The notes beneath the pieces were generated by a model. The model was not told where the DNA came from. It saw only the letters and a list, made by a program, of their open reading frames with translations, and did no database searches. From Pseudomonas sp. PB106 (GTDB taxonomy: Bacteria; Pseudomonadota; Gammaproteobacteria; Pseudomonadales; Pseudomonadaceae), in assembly GCF_009764645.1 (NCBI RefSeq), contig NZ_RWIM01000089.1, forward strand, positions 1-39,937: a stretch of DNA of 39,937 nt, read 5' to 3'. Positions 1-7,660 of this stretch are shown here, piece by piece. Positions within the stretch are counted from its first letter, which is position 1, and each line of letters opens with the position of its first letter. The translations under genes were made by a program, and so were the position numbers.

Positions 1-33
1 GTAGGAGCTGCCGAAGGCTGCGATCTTTTGATC
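1..33. repeat. Half of a palindromic repeat, family A
   Basis: The first bases match the arm (GTAGGAGCTGCCGAAGG, then CTGCGATCTTTTG) seen at 10331, 36990 and 39875. The usual inverted partner does not follow; the tandem repeat begins directly after it. The element may have been split by expansion of the tandem array or may be cut by the window edge. Confidence 0.7.
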
Positions 34-35
34 TG

Positions 36-107
36 CTTTGGCTTTGGCTTTGGCTTTGGCTTTGGCTTTGGCTTTGGCTTTGGCTTTGGCTTTGGCTTTG
101 GCTTTGG
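36..107. repeat. Hexamer tandem repeat, 12 copies of CTTTGG
   Basis: Twelve exact head-to-tail copies of CTTTGG run without interruption and pass straight into a 12-base repeat. The period of six keeps a reading frame open that would encode Ala-Leu repeats, but there is no ribosome binding site and no sign of a gene. Arrays of this kind arise and vary by replication slippage. Confidence 0.95.
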
Positions 108-191
108 CTTTTGATGTGGCTTTTGATGTGGCTTTTGATGTGGCTTTTGATGTGGCTTTTGATGTGGCTTTTGATGTGGCTTTTGATGTGG
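108..191. repeat. 12-mer tandem repeat, 7 copies of CTTTTGATGTGG
   Basis: Seven exact copies of CTTTTGATGTGG follow the hexamer array in phase. The 12-mer differs from two joined hexamers at three positions (5, 7 and 9), so it probably arose by mutation of a hexamer dimer that then expanded. The array ends in CTTTTGATC, which resembles the inner part of the family A palindrome. Confidence 0.95.
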
Positions 192-199
192 CTTTTGAT

Positions 200-480
200 C
201 TTTTGCCCCTTCGGCAGGCCGAGCGGAGGTGTTCATCAGGGGGTGGGAGCGCAGCGACCGTGCGGCGCAGCCGCATACATCGAGAGGAGGTGCAGCGAAG
301 CAAACCGTAGGCGATGCCCCCGGATGGACATCGTAGCGAGGGAACACTGAGCCTCAGCGAAGTGCCGTACGCCGGGGGAAGCCTTTTTGGTTACTTTTTT
401 CTGGGCCGGCATTCCGGGCGTTTGGAAAAAGTGACCCGCCGTAAGGGCGGAACCCTAAGAAGCCGTTACCGCAGCAACGG
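200..480. repeat. Probable dispersed repeat element, non-coding
   Basis: This stretch has no convincing gene. It resembles a sequence I associate with intergenic regions of P. fluorescens-group genomes, ending in a stem-loop with arms at 389-401 (GGTTACTTTTTTC) and 425-436 (GAAAAAGTGACC) followed by CCGCCGTAAGGGCGG. Open frames on both strands have atypical composition and no ribosome binding site. That it is dispersed is recollection; only this copy is visible here. Confidence 0.45.
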
Positions 481-514
481 ATCTGCCCCCCCAAACCCAA
501 CTCCAACTCCAAAC

Positions 515-550
515 AAAAAAAAGGCGCCATCCTCACGAATCGCGCCTTTC
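515..550 (-). terminator. Rho-independent terminator of the Pit transporter gene
   Basis: Read on the minus strand, a stem of AAAGGCGC and GCGCCTTT with a short loop is followed by a run of eight T. It starts about 17 bases after the stop codon of the phosphate transporter gene. Confidence 0.85.
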
Positions 551-566
551 TCAATTCAGCTATCTA

Positions 567-2042
567 TCAACTACCCAAAGCCTTCGAAGCCAGCCAGAAC
601 AACCCAGCCGACAGCGCAACAGTCGCCGGCAGGGTCAACACCCACGCCAACAGAATCGTACGAACCGTGCCACCCTGCAGGCCGCTCTTGTTGGCGACCA
701 TGGTGCCCGCCACGCCCGAAGACAGCACGTGAGTGGTCGACACCGGCAGGCTGAAGATGTTGGCCAGGCCAATCAAACTGGCAGTGGTGATCTGCGCCGA
801 CATGCCTTGGGAATAGGTCATGCCTTGCTTGCCGATCTTCTCGCCGATGGTCAGCACCACACGCTTCCAGCCAACCATGGTGCCGAGGCCCAAGGCCAGG
901 GCAACCGCCAGAATCACCCAGAACGGGGCGTATTCAGTGGTGGTGGTCAGGTCCTTGCGCAGCTTGTCGAGGTCAGCCTTTTCACGCGGTTCCAGGCCAG
1001 GCAGCTTGCCAACCTTCTTCGCGGTGTCATCCAGGCACAGCAGGTAGCGACGCACTTCGATGCGGCTATCGGACGACAGCGAGTGGTAGTCCGCTACACC
1101 TTTAAGGGTGTGTAGCAGGGCGGAAATGGTCGGTTCGGTCTGCTGCGGGTTGCAGCGGAATTTCTCCGGCAGGTCGCCTTCTACGCTTTTGCCCAGGGCC
1201 AGGAATTCACCCAGCGAATCGGCATTGCGCTGGTAGAACTGGCTCAGGTGCAGGGTCGCGTCGCGGGTGCGTTCGATCTGGTAGGTCGTACTGTTCAGGT
1301 CGAGAACGAACTGTGCCGGGACGATACCGATCAGCACCAGCATGATCAGGCCGATGCCTTTCTGACCATCGTTGGAGCCGTGCACGAAGCTCACGGCCAT
1401 GGCCGAGATGACCAGGACCAGACGGTTCCAGAACGGTGGATGCTTCTTGTCGTCAAGCTTGCGGCGCTGTTCCGGCGTCTTGTGCATTTTCGACAGTGGG
1501 CGCCACCATTTCAGACCGATCAGGATCAGCGCGGCGATCAGAAAACCGGCCATTGGCGAGAACACCAACGAGGCACCGATATCGATCGCTTTCTGCCAGT
1601 TCACGCCATCTGCCAACGGAATGTCGTTGATCAGGGCGTTGGCCAGGCCGACACCGAGGATCGAACCGATCAGCGTGTGCGAGCTGGACGCCGGGATACC
1701 GAAGTACCAGGTGCCAAGGTTCCAGGCGATTGCCGCGGCGAGCAACGAGAACACCATCGCCAGGCCATGGCCGGTGTTCACATTGATCAGCAGCTCAACC
1801 GGCAGCAAGTGGACAATGGCATACGCCACGCCAACGCCGCCCAGCAGCACGCCGAGGAAATTGAACACACCGGAGAAAAACACCGCCAGGTGAGGCGGCA
1901 TGGCTTTGGTGTAGATAACAGTGGCTACCGCGTTAGCGGTGTCATGAAATCCATTGATGAACTCGAAGGCGAGGACAAACGTCAGGGCGAGCAAGAGGCT
2001 CACAAGCACCCAAGCATCCAATCCGCTGAATAAATCGATCAT
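567..2042 (-). CDS. pitA: Inorganic phosphate transporter, PiT family
   Basis: Predicted 491-residue inner-membrane carrier for low-affinity uptake of inorganic phosphate, probably as metal-phosphate with protons. The two family repeats are visible: GFHDTANAVAT near residue 31 and FVHGSNDGQKG near residue 220, each within hydrophobic segments. A hydrophilic stretch of roughly 100 residues (about 250-350) separates the two halves, as in PitA-type proteins, and the length fits Pseudomonas PitA. The ATG start precedes a strongly hydrophobic N-terminus; the ribosome binding site is weak. It stands alone on the minus strand with a good terminator. No convincing Pho box was found upstream, which fits a constitutive low-affinity carrier. 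The family is clear; the exact substrate form is inferred. Confidence 0.93.
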   Translation of the reverse strand: MIDLFSGLDAWVLVSLLLALTFVLAFEFINGFHDTANAVATVIYTKAMPPHLAVFFSGVFNFLGVLLGGVGVAYAIVHLLPVELLINVNTGHGLAMVFSLLAAAIAWNLGTWYFGIPASSSHTLIGSILGVGLANALINDIPLADGVNWQKAIDIGASLVFSPMAGFLIAALILIGLKWWRPLSKMHKTPEQRRKLDDKKHPPFWNRLVLVISAMAVSFVHGSNDGQKGIGLIMLVLIGIVPAQFVLDLNSTTYQIERTRDATLHLSQFYQRNADSLGEFLALGKSVEGDLPEKFRCNPQQTEPTISALLHTLKGVADYHSLSSDSRIEVRRYLLCLDDTAKKVGKLPGLEPREKADLDKLRKDLTTTTEYAPFWVILAVALALGLGTMVGWKRVVLTIGEKIGKQGMTYSQGMSAQITTASLIGLANIFSLPVSTTHVLSSGVAGTMVANKSGLQGGTVRTILLAWVLTLPATVALSAGLFWLASKALGS

Positions 2043-2415
2043 GAAGGTTTTCTGACCCGGTCGTAAGGGGGCGCGATTATGCCAGAAAAGACTGGAAATC
2101 GATGCCCTCCCTGCTCATCGGTAACACTCTTATTTCATTTAATTTGTTGCAGCGCGTTAAAACCCAGTGTCGTGCAGGGTTTTTCAACTCATTGATTTTG
2201 TTGGGAAAGTACATTTTTGACAGGCGTTTTTTCAGGCGCGTGTAAGGCTCAAACACTTGTCTGAAATATCTGTGAAACCTGTAGGAAGCACCTCTTCGCC
2301 CTGTAGGACGAGGAGATAGCCGCTGCCCGCGGGTAGCGGGCGCGCAAGGCATGGGCGTCACATCGCGTTTGTCCGCAATGCGCACATTGACCCTGAAAAC
2401 CGATCAAAACCGGGC
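2043..2415. other. Intergenic region upstream of pitA
   Basis: This 373-base stretch holds the pitA promoter, which I cannot place exactly. The part at 2120-2225 is AT-richer than its surroundings. A GC-rich hairpin (CCGCT, GCCCGCGGGT, AGCGG) lies near 2319-2338, downstream of the 66-residue gene, but lacks a T run on either strand. No gene is supported here. Confidence 0.4.
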
Positions 2416-2616
2416 TTATGGCTCTTCGGCTTTGAGTTCCTTCTCGATCTTTTCGATTTCCTGCTTGAAAACCTGATCCTGAACAGTAGGGCGCTTGCGC
2501 CATGCCTTGCGTTCCGGTTCTGGCTGAGCGGCGTAGGTGGTGACTTCCCCGCCGTAAACTTCCTTGTAACGTTGTTCCTGGCGCTCAAGTTCCGCGCGCA
2601 GTTCGTCTTTCGTCAC
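2416..2616 (-). CDS. Conserved small hypothetical protein, 66 residues
   Basis: A charged, largely helical 66-residue protein with no signal peptide or membrane segment. It begins [16 protein letters not shown] and ends in a Glu/Lys-rich helix ([15 protein letters not shown]), suggesting a coiled coil. I chose the GTG at 2616 because AGGTAG lies about eight bases before it and because upstream residues look non-coding. Proteins of this kind are familiar near pit in pseudomonads but have no assigned function. Nothing in the sequence shows a role; it could be a small cytoplasmic partner or adaptor. The gene itself is fairly secure from codon use and start context. Confidence 0.7.
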   Translation of the reverse strand: MTKDELRAELERQEQRYKEVYGGEVTTYAAQPEPERKAWRKRPTVQDQVFKQEIEKIEKELKAEEP

Positions 2617-3263
2617 AGTGCTACCTGTTTGAGTTGAGTTAAATGTCTGGTGACACGCTCTGCAACGAATCGATTGAACGAACCCGATCAAAGCGCAACG
2701 CCTTAACAGGCATCGAGCGCATCGGTGGGCGATCAAGACTTCCGTGTTACAGGCGGCTGCAGCACCAGATTAAAACTGACGCAGCTTCAGTGTCCTGTTT
2801 CAGCAAGCGCTGGCGTTACATGGATGATGAGTGTCAGGCGCTGGCCGGGGCTGTCGGCGATGGACATCGCGTCAGCAGGTGGCGACCACGGCGATTAACA
2901 ACGCGGCCCCACTGAACGCATTATAGCGGTCGATTCAGGAATGACTATCTTTGCCAAGTTAAAAACGGTTCGGGATGTGTGATTGTTTTGTTACTCGCAA
3001 CTTTCCTGAGTAGTTCAAGTGCAGGCAAACGTTTACTTGCCCGTGCTTTGTTTTTGGCGCCATTTAGTCGATCAACTAAATCTTGGTCAAGATTGCCGAA
3101 AAGTTGCACAAACGTCTCAAATGGCAGAGTGAGGCAGGGCAGTGCGATTGCGATTATCGGGCGACGGTTCGATAATCGCCCAATGTTGGTGGCCCGCTGC
3201 TTGTGCATCGGCCTGCGAGCCGTTTGTATAGCCATTGATCCGTGCCGGATATAAGGACAAGAA
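2617..3263. other. Long intergenic region before pcaR
   Basis: No gene is supported in these 647 bases. From about 2945 to 3120 the sequence is clearly AT-richer than its neighbours. It contains an inverted repeat ATTTAGT-6-ACTAAAT (3062-3081) and a smaller one, GGCAA/TTGCC, around AAACGTTT (3024-3041). The last 120 bases carry the PcaR-type operator and the pcaR promoter. The open frames here are short and lack start signals. Confidence 0.5.
3150..3181. promoter_or_regulatory. PcaR-type operator upstream of pcaR
   Basis: A perfect inverted repeat GCGATTATC-12-GATAATCGC. Its right half lies in GTTCGATAATCGCCC (3167-3181), which differs from the PcaR site I recall for P. putida (GTTCGATAATCGCAC) at one base. 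It lies about 85 bases before the pcaR start, which suggests autoregulation. Confidence 0.8.
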
Positions 3264-4106
3264 ATGAACGATCAAATGCGCAACTCCTTCACCTCCGTGG
3301 CGCCGCCGATCGTCGCCTCGCCAGCCAAGCGGATTCAGGCGCTGACCGGCGACCCTGATTTCATGACCTCGCTGGCCCGTGGCCTGGCCGTGGTGCAGGC
3401 TTTTCAGGAGCGCAAACGCCATCTGACCATCGCGCAGATCAGCCACCGCACGGAAATTCCCCGCGCTGCCGTGCGCCGTTGCCTGCACACCTTGATCAAA
3501 CTCGGCTACGCCACCACCGATGGCCGCACCTATTCATTGCTGCCAAAAGTGCTGACCCTGGGCCACGCCTATTTATCTTCAACGCCTTTGGCCGTGTCCG
3601 CGCAGCCCTACCTCGACCGCATGAGCGAGCAATTGCACGAAGCCTGCAACATGGCCACGCTCGAGGGCGACGACATTCTCTACATCGCGCGATCGGCCAC
3701 CACGCAGCGGCTGATTTCGGTCGATCTGTCCGTGGGTGGACGTTTGCCGGCGTATTGCACCTCCATGGGGCGGATTCTGCTCGCAGCACTGGACGACACG
3801 TCGCTGCGCGAATACCTCGATCACGCCGAACTGGTCGCCAAGACCAGTCGCACGATCCATACCCCCGATGCGTTGCTCGAGTGCCTGCAGGAAGTGCGGC
3901 AGCAGGGCTGGTGCATCGTCGATCAGGAACTGGAGCAAGGTCTGCGCTCGATCGCCGTGCCGGTTTACGACGCCTCGGGCCAAGTGGTCGCAGCGCTCAA
4001 CGTCAGCACCCACGCCGGTCGCGTCAGCCGTACCGAGCTGGAGCAACGCTTTCTGCCGGGCCTGCTCAGCGCCAGTCGCGACCTCAGCGCGCAGTTGTTC
4101 GCCTGA
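3264..4106 (+). CDS. pcaR: IclR-family regulator of the beta-ketoadipate pathway
   Basis: Predicted 280-residue transcription factor that activates pca genes in response to beta-ketoadipate. An N-terminal winged helix-turn-helix spans roughly residues 33-90, with the recognition region near 55-77 (TIAQISHRTEIPRAAVRRCL). The rest is the IclR effector-binding domain, including the typical VGGRLPAYCTSMGRILLAAL segment. Length fits PcaR of pseudomonads. The start follows AAGGACAAGAA, a reasonable ribosome binding site. It heads a cluster holding the whole pathway and is preceded by its own operator-like site, with further sites before pcaK and pcaI. PobR and PcaU are relatives, but the gene context and site sequences favour PcaR. 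Confidence 0.95.
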   Translation: MNDQMRNSFTSVAPPIVASPAKRIQALTGDPDFMTSLARGLAVVQAFQERKRHLTIAQISHRTEIPRAAVRRCLHTLIKLGYATTDGRTYSLLPKVLTLGHAYLSSTPLAVSAQPYLDRMSEQLHEACNMATLEGDDILYIARSATTQRLISVDLSVGGRLPAYCTSMGRILLAALDDTSLREYLDHAELVAKTSRTIHTPDALLECLQEVRQQGWCIVDQELEQGLRSIAVPVYDASGQVVAALNVSTHAGRVSRTELEQRFLPGLLSASRDLSAQLFA

Positions 4107-4113
4107 GGAAGCT

Positions 4114-4146
4114 GTTCGATAAACGCACAGTGTTGCGTTTATCGAA
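4114..4146. promoter_or_regulatory. PcaR-type operator upstream of pcaK
   Basis: A perfect 13-base inverted repeat, TTCGATAAACGCA-6-TGCGTTTATCGAA, begins eight bases after the pcaR stop. The left half reads GTTCGATAAACGCAC, one mismatch from the PcaR site I recall for P. putida. It can also fold as a hairpin but has no T run, so an operator is the better reading. Confidence 0.8.
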
Positions 4147-4257
4147 TTGACGCTAAAACCCTCGGATCATTAATGTCGCGGCAGCGTCATCCGGCGCTGT
4201 TGTGAATGAGCCTGCCGGATTGTCGACTCCCATAATAATGACAAGAGGCAACTCACC

Positions 4258-4320
4258 ATGCGCACGCTCCCCGACTGTCTCCGCTTTCACCGCTGTTGCC
4301 GGGTTCACCGCAACGCCTGA
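4258..4320 (+). CDS. Possible 20-residue leader peptide before pcaK
   Basis: An ATG at 4258 with AAGAGG nine bases upstream opens a 20-codon frame, MRTLPDCLRFHRCCRVHRNA, ending 80 bases before pcaK. It is rich in Arg (five), Cys (three) and His (two). Its ribosome binding site looks better than that of pcaK itself. It may be a translated leader or upstream frame affecting pcaK expression, or chance. An overlapping 34-codon frame from 4238 is less well supported. Confidence 0.35.
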   Translation: MRTLPDCLRFHRCCRVHRNA

Positions 4321-4390
4321 TTCCAACCTTCTATTCTTGTAGCTGTGCCGCCCTCTGGCCGGCCGCCGTTCGACTGCGTTTTTTGCGTGG

Positions 4391-4398
4391 AATAAAAA
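4391..4398 (+). promoter_or_regulatory. Hfq/Crc-type A-rich motif before pcaK
   Basis: AATAAAAA fits the AANAANAA pattern recognised by Hfq with Crc in pseudomonads and ends two bases before the pcaK ATG, where binding would block ribosome access. Known mechanism, inferred site. Confidence 0.55.
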
Positions 4399-4400
4399 TA

Positions 4401-5747
4401 ATGAACCAGCCTCAGTCCGCTGTGGGTAACTGCCTCGACGTGCAGACCTTCATCAATGCCCAACCGATCTCGCGCTATCAATGGCGGGTGGTGATTCTGT
4501 GTTTCCTGATTGTGTTCCTCGATGGCCTCGACACCGCCGCGATGGGCTTCATTGCCCCGGCGCTGTCGCAGGACTGGGGCATCGACCGCGCCAGCCTCGG
4601 CCCGGTGATGAGCGCCGCGTTGATCGGCATGGTCTTTGGCGCACTCGGTTCCGGCCCTTTGGCTGACCGCTTTGGGCGAAAAGTCGTACTCGTCGGTGCC
4701 GTGGTTCTGTTCGGTGCTTTCAGCCTCGCGTCGGCGTATAGCTCCAACGTTGAACAACTGCTGGTGCTGCGCTTCCTCACCGGCCTGGGTCTGGGCGCGG
4801 GGATGCCGAACGCCACCACGCTGCTCTCGGAATACACCCCGGAGCGCAAGAAGTCGCTGCTGGTGACCAGCATGTTCTGCGGCTTCAACCTCGGCATGGC
4901 TGGCGGCGGGTTCATTTCCGCCAAGCTGATCCCGGCATTCGGCTGGCACAGTCTGCTGATGATCGGCGGGATTCTGCCGCTGATCCTCGCCGTGGTGCTG
5001 CTGTTCTGGCTACCGGAATCGGCGCGCTACCTCGTCGTGCGTAACCGTGGCGCAGACAAAGTGCGCAAGACCCTGGCGCCGATCGATCCGGTCACCGTCG
5101 CCCAAGCCTCGAGCTTCAGCGTGCCGGAACAGAAAACCGTCAAGGCGCGCAACGTCTTTGCGGTGATCTTCTCCGGCACTTACAGCACGGGCACTTTGCT
5201 GCTGTGGCTGACCTATTTCATGGGCCTGGTGATTGTTTACCTGCTGACCAGTTGGCTGCCGACGCTGATGCGTGACAGCGGCGCGAGCATGGAGCAAGCC
5301 GCGTTTATCGGCGCATTGTTCCAGTTCGGCGGGGTTTTGAGCGCGGTGGCTGTGGGATGGGCGATGGATCGCTTCAATCCGCACAAGGTCATCGGCATTT
5401 TCTACCTGCTGGCCGGGGTGTTTGCCTACGCGGTGGGGCAGAGCCTGGGCAATATCACCTTGCTGGCGACCTTGGTGCTGGTGGCCGGGATGTGTGTGAA
5501 CGGTGCGCAATCGGCGATGCCGTCGCTGGCGGCGCGGTTCTATCCGACCCAAGGGCGGGCGACTGGCGTGTCGTGGATGCTCGGGATTGGCCGCTTTGGT
5601 GCGATTCTCGGCGCGTGGATGGGCGCGACGTTGTTGGGCCTGGGCTGGAATTTCGAGCAGGTGCTGACGGCGTTGGTGATTCCGGCGGGGTTGGCGACGG
5701 CGGCGGTGTTGATCAAAGGCATGGTCAGCCATGCGGATGCGACCTGA
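4401..5747 (+). CDS. pcaK: 4-hydroxybenzoate/protocatechuate transporter, AAHS family MFS
   Basis: Predicted 448-residue inner-membrane symporter that imports 4-hydroxybenzoate or protocatechuate with protons. It has about 12 hydrophobic segments. The aromatic-acid symporter motif DGLD is at residues 41-44 in the first segment, and the MFS loop motif GPLADRFGRK is at 85-94. I chose the ATG at 4401, giving MNQPQSAVG and the same length as P. putida PcaK; a longer frame from 4296 would add residues unlike the family. The start has only a weak ribosome binding site, overlapped by an A-rich Hfq/Crc-type motif, so translation may be controlled. It lies between a PcaR-type operator and the pcaIJF genes, and is probably followed by transcript processing at the palindrome at 5759. 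Confidence 0.93.
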   Translation: MNQPQSAVGNCLDVQTFINAQPISRYQWRVVILCFLIVFLDGLDTAAMGFIAPALSQDWGIDRASLGPVMSAALIGMVFGALGSGPLADRFGRKVVLVGAVVLFGAFSLASAYSSNVEQLLVLRFLTGLGLGAGMPNATTLLSEYTPERKKSLLVTSMFCGFNLGMAGGGFISAKLIPAFGWHSLLMIGGILPLILAVVLLFWLPESARYLVVRNRGADKVRKTLAPIDPVTVAQASSFSVPEQKTVKARNVFAVIFSGTYSTGTLLLWLTYFMGLVIVYLLTSWLPTLMRDSGASMEQAAFIGALFQFGGVLSAVAVGWAMDRFNPHKVIGIFYLLAGVFAYAVGQSLGNITLLATLVLVAGMCVNGAQSAMPSLAARFYPTQGRATGVSWMLGIGRFGAILGAWMGATLLGLGWNFEQVLTALVIPAGLATAAVLIKGMVSHADAT

Positions 5748-5758
5748 GTTTCGTGCGC

Positions 5759-5869
5759 ATGATCGTTCCCACGCTCTGCGTGGGAACGCCTCATTGGACG
5801 CGGAGCGTCCGCCTTTGGGACGCGGAGCGTCCCGGACTGCATTCCCACGCGGAGCGTGGGAACGATCAT
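5759..5869. repeat. Palindromic repeat, family B
   Basis: Outer arms ATGATCGTTCCCACGCT (5759-5775) and its exact complement (5853-5869) enclose smaller GGACGCGGAGCGTCC-type palindromes. Related copies are at 10206 and 33693. It lies between pcaK and the pcaI promoter and could act as a transcript-stabilising or terminating structure. Confidence 0.85.
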
Positions 5870-5889
5870 TGTTAGGCAAACAACAATCT

Positions 5890-5920
5890 GTTCGATAAAC
5901 GAACACTCAGTCGATTATCG
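5890..5920. promoter_or_regulatory. PcaR-type operator upstream of pcaI
   Basis: GTTCGATAAACGAAC (5890-5904), followed after seven bases by CGATTATCG (5912-5920), resembles the operators before pcaR and pcaK. It starts 134 bases before the pcaI ATG. PcaR control of pcaIJ is established in P. putida. Confidence 0.75.
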
Positions 5921-6023
5921 GATTGTTTGGCGATTTTCCCAGGCTTAATCTGCAGTGACTCCGGCGCTGAACCTCGCGCCTTTTTATCACTGGCGATTCA
6001 TTACAAAAACAGGAGCCCGCTCC

Positions 6024-6881
6024 ATGGCTGAGATCCTTTCGCTGCACGACGCGGTGAAGCAATTCGTCAACGACGGCGACACCGTCGCACTCGAAGGCTT
6101 CACTCACTTGATTCCGACAGCTGCGGGTCATGAAATCATTCGTCAGGGCAAGAAAGATCTGACACTGGTGCGGATGACGCCTGACCTGATCTACGACCAA
6201 CTGATCGGCGCCGGTTGCGCCCGCAAACTGATTTTCTCCTGGGGCGGCAACCCAGGCGTGGGTTCGCTGCACCGTCTGCGCGACGCTGTCGAGAAGCAAT
6301 GGCCGCACCCGCTGGAAATCGAAGAACACAGCCACGCCGACCTGGCGAATGCCTACGTCGCCGGCGCCTCCGGCCTACCGTTTGCAGTGTTGCGTGCCTA
6401 CGCCGGTTCCGATCTGCCGAAGGTCAATCCGCTGATCAAAACCGTGACCTGCCCGTTCACCGGTGAAGTGCTGGCCGCTGTGCCGTCGGTGCGTCCCGAT
6501 GTGACCGTGATCCACGCGCAGAAAGCCGACCGCAAGGGCAACGTTTTGCTGTGGGGCATTCTCGGCGTGCAGAAAGAAGCGGCTCTCGCGGCCAAACGCT
6601 GCATCGTCACTGTTGAAGAAATCGTCGACGATCTCAACGCGCCGATGAACTCTTGTGTATTGCCGACCTGGGCCTTGAGCGCGGTCTGCCATGTGCCCGG
6701 TGGCGCACATCCGTCCTACGCCCACGGTTACAACGAGCGTGACAATCGTTTCTATCAGGCGTGGGATCCGATCGCCCGCGACCGTGAGACGTTTACCGCA
6801 TGGATCAACGAATACATCCATGGCTGCGCTGACTTCAGCGAGTTTCAGGCCAAGTTGGCCGCTGCTTCGGAGGCCAAGTAA
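6024..6881 (+). CDS. pcaI: 3-oxoadipate CoA-transferase, subunit A (CatI type)
   Basis: With PcaJ this cytoplasmic enzyme transfers CoA from succinyl-CoA to beta-ketoadipate, the second-last step of the pathway. The start is set by AGGAG eight bases before the ATG at 6024; the frame is open further upstream but has no start signal. The product has 285 residues, longer than the roughly 230-residue PcaI of P. putida and closer to the CatI/glutaconate CoA-transferase A type. The N-terminal EGFTHLIPTAAGHE segment and the FSWGGNPGVGS region fit the CoA-transferase fold. It overlaps pcaJ by one base and shares its operator-controlled transcript. I use pcaI because of the cluster; catI is an equally fair name. 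Confidence 0.92.
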   Translation: MAEILSLHDAVKQFVNDGDTVALEGFTHLIPTAAGHEIIRQGKKDLTLVRMTPDLIYDQLIGAGCARKLIFSWGGNPGVGSLHRLRDAVEKQWPHPLEIEEHSHADLANAYVAGASGLPFAVLRAYAGSDLPKVNPLIKTVTCPFTGEVLAAVPSVRPDVTVIHAQKADRKGNVLLWGILGVQKEAALAAKRCIVTVEEIVDDLNAPMNSCVLPTWALSAVCHVPGGAHPSYAHGYNERDNRFYQAWDPIARDRETFTAWINEYIHGCADFSEFQAKLAAASEAK

Positions 6882-7660
6882 TGACTTACACCACCAATGA
6901 AATGATGACCGTCGCGGCGGCCCGTCGCCTGAAGAACGGCTCGGTGTGCTTCGTCGGCATCGGCCTGCCGTCGAAAGCCGCCAACCTCGCGCGACTGACT
7001 TCTTCGCCTGACGTGGTACTGATCTACGAATCGGGCCCGATTGGCGCCAAGCCGAGCGTATTGCCGCTGTCCATCGGTGACGGAGAGCTGGCGGAAACCG
7101 CCGACACCGTCGTACCGACCGGTGAGATTTTTCGCTATTGGTTGCAGGGCGGACGCATCGACGTCGGTTTTCTCGGTGCTGCGCAGGTCGACCGTTTCGG
7201 CAACATCAACACCACCGTGGTCGGCGATTACTTCTCGCCGAAAGTCCGTCTGCCGGGTGCCGGTGGCGCGCCGGAAATTGCCGGTTCGGCGAAAAGCGTG
7301 TTGATCATCCTTAAACAGTCGGCGCGTTCGTTTGTCGACAAGCTCGATTTCATCACCTCGGTCGGTCACGGCGAGGGTGGCGATTCACGCAAACGTCTGG
7401 GCCTGCCGGGCGCCGGACCGGTCGGCATCATCACCGACCTGTGCATCATGGAACCGGAAGAGGGCACCCACGAATTCGTGGTCACCGCACTGCACCCGGG
7501 CGTAACCCGCGAGCAAGTGGTTGCGGCCACCGGTTGGGCGATTCGTTTTGCTGACAGCGTCGAAACCACCGCTGAGCCGACTGAAGTCGAGCTGACTGCG
7601 TTGCGCGATCTCGAAGCGCGCACCGCCGCCGCCCACGGCCAGGCACCGGGAGAAGCATGA
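6881..7660 (+). CDS. pcaJ: 3-oxoadipate CoA-transferase, subunit B (CatJ type)
   Basis: A 259-residue partner of the preceding subunit. The active-site glutamate of this enzyme class is expected in the B subunit, and the segment VVLIYESGPIGAKPS places it at Glu50, where the covalent CoA thioester would form. The end, CIMEPEEGTHEFVVTALHPG, is also typical of the family. Its ATG overlaps the pcaI stop (TAATG), with GGAGG eight bases upstream, which suggests coupled translation and equal subunit amounts. Its own stop overlaps the pcaF start. The pcaI, pcaJ and pcaF genes thus form a tight unit for the last two steps. Confidence 0.92.
   Translation: MTYTTNEMMTVAAARRLKNGSVCFVGIGLPSKAANLARLTSSPDVVLIYESGPIGAKPSVLPLSIGDGELAETADTVVPTGEIFRYWLQGGRIDVGFLGAAQVDRFGNINTTVVGDYFSPKVRLPGAGGAPEIAGSAKSVLIILKQSARSFVDKLDFITSVGHGEGGDSRKRLGLPGAGPVGIITDLCIMEPEEGTHEFVVTALHPGVTREQVVAATGWAIRFADSVETTAEPTEVELTALRDLEARTAAAHGQAPGEA

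Noticed and set aside
36..191. CRISPR-like array
   Set aside because: The units are contiguous without spacers and no cas genes are present.
38..310. Frame encoding an Ala-Leu and Phe-Asp-Val-Ala repeat protein
   Set aside because: It exists only because the repeat units are multiples of three; there is no ribosome binding site and no sensible protein after the repeat.
2217..2279. Pho box upstream of pitA
   Set aside because: TTGACAG at 2217 lacks a second half at 11-base spacing, and CTGAAATATCTGTGAAAC near 2262 has the wrong spacing and orientation.
2319..2338. Terminator for the 66-residue gene
   Set aside because: The GC-rich hairpin has no T run on the relevant strand.
4238..4342. A 34-codon frame overlapping the possible leader peptide of pcaK
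   Set aside because: It has no ribosome binding site, whereas the 20-codon frame does.
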